Assembly: GCA_913065125.1 (NCBI GenBank)
Contig: CAJYAG010000001.1
Location: 558,001 to 622,000, forward strand
Reading direction: 5' to 3'
DNA length: 64,000 nt
From: an uncultured Flavobacteriaceae bacterium
GTDB lineage: Bacteria > Bacteroidota > Bacteroidia > Flavobacteriales > Flavobacteriaceae
Positions within the stretch are counted from its first letter, which is position 1. The number at the start of each line of letters is the position of its first letter. Position numbers and translations under genes: made by a program. This document shows positions 58,727-64,000 of this stretch, one piece after another. Under the pieces are notes generated by a model, which saw only the letters and a program-made list of their open reading frames with translations, was not told the origin of the DNA and searched no databases.

Positions 58727-58747
58727 CTCGAGCGGAGTCGAGAGGCG
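58727..58747 (+). repeat. half of the GAGCGGAGTC repeat
   Basis: A single arm, TCTCGAGCGGAGTCGAGAGG, in the gap between the ABC ATPase and permease genes. It resembles the arms at 39483-39543. The arm is itself partly self-complementary (CTCGA.. / ..TCGAG). Confidence 0.55.
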
Positions 58748-58776
58748 AGAACAAATTCATAAAAATATAACACATC

Positions 58777-59622
58777 ATGTTTAGATTACTAAATATAGAA
58801 TTTCATAAATTAAAACACAACAGAGCAAGTAAAGTATTGTCTATTATTTACTTTGGTTTATTAACTTCAATTGCATTAATTGCTGCCATTAAATTTGATA
58901 TTGGTCCCGTTAAGTTTCATTTAGCTGATCAAGGAATTTTTAATTTTCCTTACATCTGGCATTTTAACACCTATATGGCTTCCCTTTTCAAATTCTTTTT
59001 ATTGTTGGTAATTGTGTCTATGATGGCAAACGAATACAGCAATAAAACCTTGAAGCAAAATTTGATTGACGGTTTGAGTAAAAGAGAATTTATTCTTTCT
59101 AAATTTTATACAGTACTAGTTTTTGCTGCAGTTTCTACACTTTTTGTCTTTGTAACTTCGTTAATTTTAGGATTTGTGTATTCTGATTATAATGAGCTGT
59201 CTATCATTGTTTCAGATTTAGAATATTTGCTGGCATTTTTTATCAAATTGGTGGGCTTTTTCTCCTTTGGTTTATTTTTAGGGATTTTAGTAAAACGCTC
59301 AGCTTTTGCAGTTGGTGCAATGGTTGTCTGGTTGATTATAGAAAGCATGTTTAAAGGTTATTTATTTTATTCTTTTAGAAATGAAGATAGCACAACAGAA
59401 CATGTAAATAACATTATGCAATTCTTACCATTAGAAGCCATGTCAAATTTAATCAAAGAACCATTTACAAGATTAGGAGCAGTAAAATCTGTTGCAAACC
59501 AAATTGGTGAACAAATAACTAAAGATTTTTCAGTACAGTTTACAGATATTATTATCGTTTCTGTGTGGACAGCAATCTTTATATACTTGTCATATGCATT
59601 GTTAAAAAAGAGAGATTTATAA
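58777..59622 (+). CDS. ABC-2 type transporter permease
   Basis: This 281-residue membrane protein has six predicted helices. The N-terminus MFRLLNIEFHKLKHNRASKV is typical of ABC-2 permeases that pair with CcmA-like ATPases, followed by NEYSNKTLKQNLIDGLSKRE. It forms a transporter with the ATPase encoded 78 bases upstream. The substrate is unknown. Confidence 0.88.
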   Translation: MFRLLNIEFHKLKHNRASKVLSIIYFGLLTSIALIAAIKFDIGPVKFHLADQGIFNFPYIWHFNTYMASLFKFFLLLVIVSMMANEYSNKTLKQNLIDGLSKREFILSKFYTVLVFAAVSTLFVFVTSLILGFVYSDYNELSIIVSDLEYLLAFFIKLVGFFSFGLFLGILVKRSAFAVGAMVVWLIIESMFKGYLFYSFRNEDSTTEHVNNIMQFLPLEAMSNLIKEPFTRLGAVKSVANQIGEQITKDFSVQFTDIIIVSVWTAIFIYLSYALLKKRDL

Positions 59623-59633
59623 TTCTTTTTAAA

Positions 59634-59641
59634 TATATTTG
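59634..59641 (+). promoter_or_regulatory. -7 box of the T9SS cargo gene
   Basis: TATATTTG (TAnnTTTG) 23 bases before the ATG. No well-placed -33 element is seen. Confidence 0.45.
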
Positions 59642-59664
59642 ACGTTCTATTAAAAAACTGTCAA

Positions 59665-62562
59665 ATGAGAAGAGTATTAAGTGTATTTATATTTCTATTT
59701 ACCTTAACAACTTACGGACAAAAAGAAGCAAATTTTTGGTATTTTGGACAAAATGCAGGCTTAGATTTTACAACTGGTGCTCCTGTTGCTTTAGCAGACG
59801 GAAAACTAAACACACTTGAAGGCTGCTCGACAATTTCTGACAAAGACGGAAAATTATTATTTTATTCTGATGGAACAACTGTGTATGATAGTTCTCATCA
59901 AATAATGAAGTATACAAACGGAACTTTAGCTACAGATTTATATGGCGATCCGTCTAGTACACAATCTGCTTTAGTGGTTCCAAACCCTACCAATGCAAAT
60001 ATTTACTACATTTTTACCGTTCAGGCTTATAACGGAAACGGTTTTAATTATTACACCATTGATATCTCTAAAAATGGCGGATTAGGAGAAATCATAAACG
60101 GACCTGTTAGTTTATCAGATGGTAAAAGTGGAAATTGGTCTGAAAAAGTGACTGCAGTTCAAGGAGATGATTGTAATACTATTTGGATTTTATCTGCTGT
60201 AAACAATGAATTTTACGCATACAAAATTGATGGAAATGGTGTTGATACTGCAAATCCTGTAGTTAGCACAACCAATTACACATTAAGAGATAGAAGAGGT
60301 TATTTAAAAGTTTCTCCTGACGGGAAAAAGATTGCGCTTGCAGATTTTACTTATAGAAACAACAATAGTATTGGAAACGGAAGTTTGGTTTTATATAATT
60401 TTGACTCCTCTAATGGTACTGTCGAAAACGCAACAACAATTTTAGCAAGTGCTTCAAATGATGGTGCACATTATGGCGTTGAATTCTCTCAATCTTCTTC
60501 AAAATTATACACCTCAACTTTTGATGGCACAAATAATAAAGTTTATCAATTTGATTTAACTCAACAAAGCATTACAACTTCAAAACGCTTAATTCATTCT
60601 CAAGTTGGATATCGTGGTGCATTACAATTAGGCCCTGATGGAAAAATTTACGCAGCGGTTTCTGTAAATTATAATGACGGAACACAATTTTTAGATGTGA
60701 TTGAAAATCCTGAAGAGGATGCTTTAAATATAATTTATACTGAAGATAAAATCAATTTAGGTTTTGGAAAAGCAACACAAGGTTTACCTCCTTTTATTCA
60801 ATCTTTCTTTTCGCCAGTAAAAATATTAGATAGCGATACTAAAACTATTGACTTAACTCTTGAAACCCAACAAGTTTGTATTGGTGATTCTTTTAGTTTT
60901 GAACCAGAGCTAAACGGTGTTGCTGGATCAACCTATAAATGGACTAAAACTGGAGATCCAACAGTGCATATAAACACCAGAAAAATAACAGTTGACAACA
61001 CTAATTATGGTTCTGGAACTTATAATTTAGAAATGATTATCAATGATGGTTGTGGAAGAATTAAAAAATACAACGGTTCTGTAGAAATTTTATTTGTTCC
61101 GAAACCAACAGTTACCGCTATTCCCGTATACGAACAATGTGATATTGACGGAAATCCAATAGACGGAATTACCTCTTTTAATTTAGAATCTAAAGAAGAA
61201 GAATTGACAAATAATACAGCTGGAATTTCAGTTACTTTTTACGAAGCAACAGATATCAATTTTACATCTCCAATTACCAATAAAGTTGGGTACAGAAATA
61301 CCGTTTCTACAAATGCTGGAAATCATAAATTAGTGGTGCGATTAACAAATGACACTACTGGTTGTTATGAAGATGGCGAATTAGAATTAAAAGTAAATGC
61401 AACTGCTCTAAATACATATCCAGATTTATATTTGTGCGAAATTGATTTGAATGCCAATGTTCCAGATGCTAGAAATAGTGAAGGCTCTGGAAATACTTTT
61501 TATAATTTTGATACCAAAACAGCTAACATTATTGCAAATTCTGGTGGCGCTTTTTCTGATGCAACACATGATTTTGAATATTACAGAACTGCAAACGACG
61601 CATCTTTACAAACAAATCAAATCATAGCGCCTTATGAAGACGATTTATTTACAGACAACTCAGATGTTTTTGTGCGTATTTCTACAAAAGGTTCTAATGC
61701 CTGTTCTGGAATTGGACAGTTTAAAATATTTGTAAATACACGTCCGATTCCAAAAGGAAATACAACTCCGATGTATTTATGTGTCAATAATCCTATTGAT
61801 AATCCGCAGCAAGTAACAATTGATTTAGATGGCTCAACCGGAAATCCGACAGACACGTATCAATGGTTTTTAAACGGAAATTTAATCACTGGTGCAACCA
61901 ACGCAATTTACAAAGCAAATGTGCAAGGAACGTATAAAGTAGAAGCATACAGAGCGTATCAAAATGATATAAATGATGCAAATGATGATACTTCTTGTAC
62001 TGGATACAATTCATTTACAGTTTTAGAATCGAACAAAGCGTTGATTGTTTCTACTGATTTGATCGACAATCAAGACAATCCTGAAGCAAATATGTTAACC
62101 ATAACTGTTGCTGGAATTGGAGAATATGAATATGCTTTAAACAGCACTAGTTTAGCTGATTTCACAAAAGGAACAGAGAACTTAACCTTTACTTTTAACA
62201 ATGTAAAACCAGGTTTAAATACGGTGTATATTCGTGATGTTAATGGTTGTGGAACAGTAAGCAGTCAAAAATTATCTTTCATTTTTTTTCAACGCCATTT
62301 TACACCAAATAATGATGGTGTTTACGATACATGGAAAATTTTAGGATCCAACAATGCATTTTACAAATCTGCCAGAGTAGAAATTTTTGATCGCTACGGA
62401 AAAGTAGTTGCTTTAATTACCGATAAAGATGGAAACGGTTGGGACGGAACCTATAACGGTAGTAAATTACCATCAAACGATTATTGGTTCAATGCCGTTT
62501 TAGAAGACATTCATGGGAATGTAAGAAAGGAAACTGGACATTTTAGTTTGCTTAGAAAATAA
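59665..62562 (+). CDS. secreted protein with T9SS type B sorting domain
   Basis: This 965-residue exported protein has a signal peptide (VLSVFIFLFTLTTYGQ) and a beta-propeller-like N-terminal region (about 20-380) that starts EANFWYFGQNAGLDFTTG. Several Ig/PKD-like modules follow (about 390-870). The C-terminal gliding-motility-associated (CHU_C type) domain has HFTPNNDGVYDTWKI, ARVEIFDRYGKVVAL and GWDGTYNGSKLPSNDYWF. It is secreted to the cell surface by the type IX system. Its role may be adhesion, but nothing in the sequence proves this. Confidence 0.92.
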   Translation: MRRVLSVFIFLFTLTTYGQKEANFWYFGQNAGLDFTTGAPVALADGKLNTLEGCSTISDKDGKLLFYSDGTTVYDSSHQIMKYTNGTLATDLYGDPSSTQSALVVPNPTNANIYYIFTVQAYNGNGFNYYTIDISKNGGLGEIINGPVSLSDGKSGNWSEKVTAVQGDDCNTIWILSAVNNEFYAYKIDGNGVDTANPVVSTTNYTLRDRRGYLKVSPDGKKIALADFTYRNNNSIGNGSLVLYNFDSSNGTVENATTILASASNDGAHYGVEFSQSSSKLYTSTFDGTNNKVYQFDLTQQSITTSKRLIHSQVGYRGALQLGPDGKIYAAVSVNYNDGTQFLDVIENPEEDALNIIYTEDKINLGFGKATQGLPPFIQSFFSPVKILDSDTKTIDLTLETQQVCIGDSFSFEPELNGVAGSTYKWTKTGDPTVHINTRKITVDNTNYGSGTYNLEMIINDGCGRIKKYNGSVEILFVPKPTVTAIPVYEQCDIDGNPIDGITSFNLESKEEELTNNTAGISVTFYEATDINFTSPITNKVGYRNTVSTNAGNHKLVVRLTNDTTGCYEDGELELKVNATALNTYPDLYLCEIDLNANVPDARNSEGSGNTFYNFDTKTANIIANSGGAFSDATHDFEYYRTANDASLQTNQIIAPYEDDLFTDNSDVFVRISTKGSNACSGIGQFKIFVNTRPIPKGNTTPMYLCVNNPIDNPQQVTIDLDGSTGNPTDTYQWFLNGNLITGATNAIYKANVQGTYKVEAYRAYQNDINDANDDTSCTGYNSFTVLESNKALIVSTDLIDNQDNPEANMLTITVAGIGEYEYALNSTSLADFTKGTENLTFTFNNVKPGLNTVYIRDVNGCGTVSSQKLSFIFFQRHFTPNNDGVYDTWKILGSNNAFYKSARVEIFDRYGKVVALITDKDGNGWDGTYNGSKLPSNDYWFNAVLEDIHGNVRKETGHFSLLRK

Positions 62563-62596
62563 GTGCAACTTCTTTCAAATTCCGTTTCTTAATTGG

Positions 62597-62604
62597 TATT
62601 TTTG
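62597..62604 (+). promoter_or_regulatory. -7 box of uvrB
   Basis: TATTTTTG (TAnnTTTG) ends 5 bases before the uvrB ATG, so the transcript would have almost no leader. Confidence 0.5.
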
Positions 62605-62609
62605 TCTTT

Positions 62610-64000
62610 ATGGATTTTCAATTACATTCTAAATTTAAGCCAACAGGAGATCAACCTGAAGCCATCAAACAATTGACTGAAGGATTGGTTTCTGGAGAAA
62701 AATACCAAACTTTATTGGGTGTTACAGGTTCTGGAAAAACCTTTACGGTTGCAAATGTTGTAGAGAAAATCAATCGACCAACTTTAGTGTTGGCGCATAA
62801 CAAAACATTGGCAGCTCAATTGTATTCTGAGTTCAAACAGTTTTTTCCAGAAAATGCTGTAGAATATTTTGTTTCGTACTACGATTATTATCAACCAGAA
62901 GCATACATTCCCGTAACAGGAACATACATCGAAAAAGATTTATCTATCAACGATGATATAGAACGCTTACGAATTAGCACGTCTTCTTCCCTACTTTCTG
63001 GACGAAGAGATGTGTTGGTTGTGGCTTCCGTTTCTTGTTTATATGGAATCGGAAATCCGGTTGAATTTAAAAAGAACGTCATTCCGATTGAAACCGGACA
63101 ACAAATTTCTAGAACAAAATTTTTACATCAATTGGTAACCAGTTTGTATTCTAGAACCGAATTTGACATCAAAAGCGGAACCTTTAAAGTAAAAGGTGAT
63201 GTGATTACCATTTATCCATCTTACGGTGATAACGGTTATCGAGTTCATTTTTTTGGCGATGAAATTGAAGAGATTGAATCCTTTGATATGGAAACGAATA
63301 AAGTTTTAGAAAAATATTCAGAACTCACCATTTATCCTGCAAATCTATTTGTAACCTCACCAGATGTGTTGCAAAATGCCATCCATATGATTCAAGAAGA
63401 TATGGTAAAGCAAGTAGATTATTTCAAAGAAATCGGCAAACATTTAGAAGCAAAACGTTTAAAAGAACGCACTGAGTTCGATTTAGAAATGATAAGAGAA
63501 TTGGGGTATTGTTCTGGAATCGAAAATTATTCTCGCTATTTAGACGGACGAGAAGCAGGCACAAGACCTTTCTGTTTGTTGGATTATTTTCCGGATGATT
63601 ATTTAATGATTATCGATGAAAGTCACGTTACCATTCCGCAAACACACGCCATGTACGGCGGAGACAGAAGTAGAAAAGAAAACTTGGTAGAACACGGTTT
63701 TCGTTTGCCAGCTGCCATGGACAATCGTCCGTTAAAATTTGAAGAATTAGAAGCTATTCAGAATCAAGTAATTTATGTAAGTGCAACTCCTGCCGATTAT
63801 GAATTGCAAAAAACAGAAGGCGTTTATGTGGAACAAGTGATTCGCCCTACAGGATTGTTAGATCCCGTTATTGAAGTGCGTCCGAGTTTAAATCAGATTG
63901 ATGATTTAATTGAAGAAATTCAAATTAGAGTAGAAAAAGACGAGCGTACTTTGGTCACAACATTAACCAAAAGAATGGCAGAAGAATTGGCAAAATACTT
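62610..64000 (+). CDS. uvrB: excinuclease ABC subunit B (cut by window edge)
   Basis: An ATG at 62610 opens a frame that runs to the window end, giving the first 463 residues of about 660. Walker A is LGVTGSGKTFTVANV (36-50). The UvrB beta-hairpin SYYDYYQPEAYIP lies at 89-101, DESHVTIPQTHAMYGGD is the DEAD-like box, and GDNGYRVHFFGDEIEEI is typical. UvrB carries damage recognition in nucleotide excision repair with UvrA and UvrC. The rest, including the second helicase domain, lies beyond the window. Confidence 0.97.
   Translation, partial: MDFQLHSKFKPTGDQPEAIKQLTEGLVSGEKYQTLLGVTGSGKTFTVANVVEKINRPTLVLAHNKTLAAQLYSEFKQFFPENAVEYFVSYYDYYQPEAYIPVTGTYIEKDLSINDDIERLRISTSSSLLSGRRDVLVVASVSCLYGIGNPVEFKKNVIPIETGQQISRTKFLHQLVTSLYSRTEFDIKSGTFKVKGDVITIYPSYGDNGYRVHFFGDEIEEIESFDMETNKVLEKYSELTIYPANLFVTSPDVLQNAIHMIQEDMVKQVDYFKEIGKHLEAKRLKERTEFDLEMIRELGYCSGIENYSRYLDGREAGTRPFCLLDYFPDDYLMIIDESHVTIPQTHAMYGGDRSRKENLVEHGFRLPAAMDNRPLKFEELEAIQNQVIYVSATPADYELQKTEGVYVEQVIRPTGLLDPVIEVRPSLNQIDDLIEEIQIRVEKDERTLVTTLTKRMAEELAKY

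Noticed and set aside
62610..64000. uvrB as a truncated gene or pseudogene
   Set aside because: The frame is intact to the window edge; the missing part is simply outside the window.

Overview
This AT-rich chromosomal window comes from a member of the Flavobacteriaceae, most likely a marine Polaribacter- or Tenacibaculum-like bacterium. Four things point there: repeated TAnnTTTG -7 promoter boxes, a type IX secretion (T9SS) type B sorting domain, a carotenoid operon with a fused CrtYcd-type lycopene cyclase, and Bacteroidetes-style forms of NusB, SecA and leucine dehydrogenase. No tRNA, rRNA, CRISPR array, insertion sequence or prophage is visible. The window cuts rpsA at the left edge and uvrB at the right edge.

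Layout. 1-4.6 kb (minus): the 5' end of rpsA, then a tight six-gene operon. It encodes a LytS-type sensor kinase that carries its own C-terminal 2TM domain, four stand-alone 2TM proteins and a LytTR response regulator. A DUF2141 secreted protein lies upstream. 4.7-13.1 kb: a light-response island. An eight-gene minus-strand operon (crtI-crtB-crtZ-crtY-tspO-gpx-SRPBCC-phr) makes a zeaxanthin-type carotenoid and provides peroxide defence and DNA photorepair. Just upstream are a MerR/B12-binding CarH/LitR-like photoreceptor repressor and, divergently, an ECF sigma factor with a membrane partner. 13.2-22.5 kb: threonine aldolase, a zinc metalloprotease, release factor 2, an ArsC-like protein, a TonB-dependent receptor-like protein, a 57-residue membrane protein and fumarase. 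22.6-25.9 kb: a Wzc/Wza polysaccharide export pair with an unusual Tyr-Gly repeat tail.

25.9-42.5 kb: a methyltransferase, a corrinoid adenosyltransferase (which makes the CarH cofactor), DUF2795, secA, folE, hisS, a YihY protein, a pentapeptide-repeat protein, nadC, rlmH, an XRE-type membrane regulator, an XTP/dITP diphosphatase, a FecCD-type ABC importer and an M28 peptidase. 42.6-53.3 kb: holA, an HsdR-N nuclease-like protein, a glycosyltransferase, a second SRPBCC protein, the TsaC/Sua5 tRNA-modification enzyme, an RprXY-like two-component system, coaE, a YbbR protein, yajC, a DUF1573 protein, nusB and leucine dehydrogenase. 53.4-64 kb: an ABC exporter, a PUR-family protein, isochorismate synthase plus a hotdog thioesterase, a pRiA4b ORF-3-like protein, an ABC-2 transporter pair, a T9SS type B cargo protein and uvrB.

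Two stretches stand out. In the light-response island, regulator, sigma factor, pigment synthesis and photorepair are adjacent and share a 13-bp candidate operator. In the LytS/2TM/LytTR operon, five copies of one two-helix membrane module sit between a kinase and its regulator, and one copy appears to have fused to the kinase after a recent local duplication. The rest is mostly housekeeping. Several intergenic spacers carry REP-like inverted repeats.
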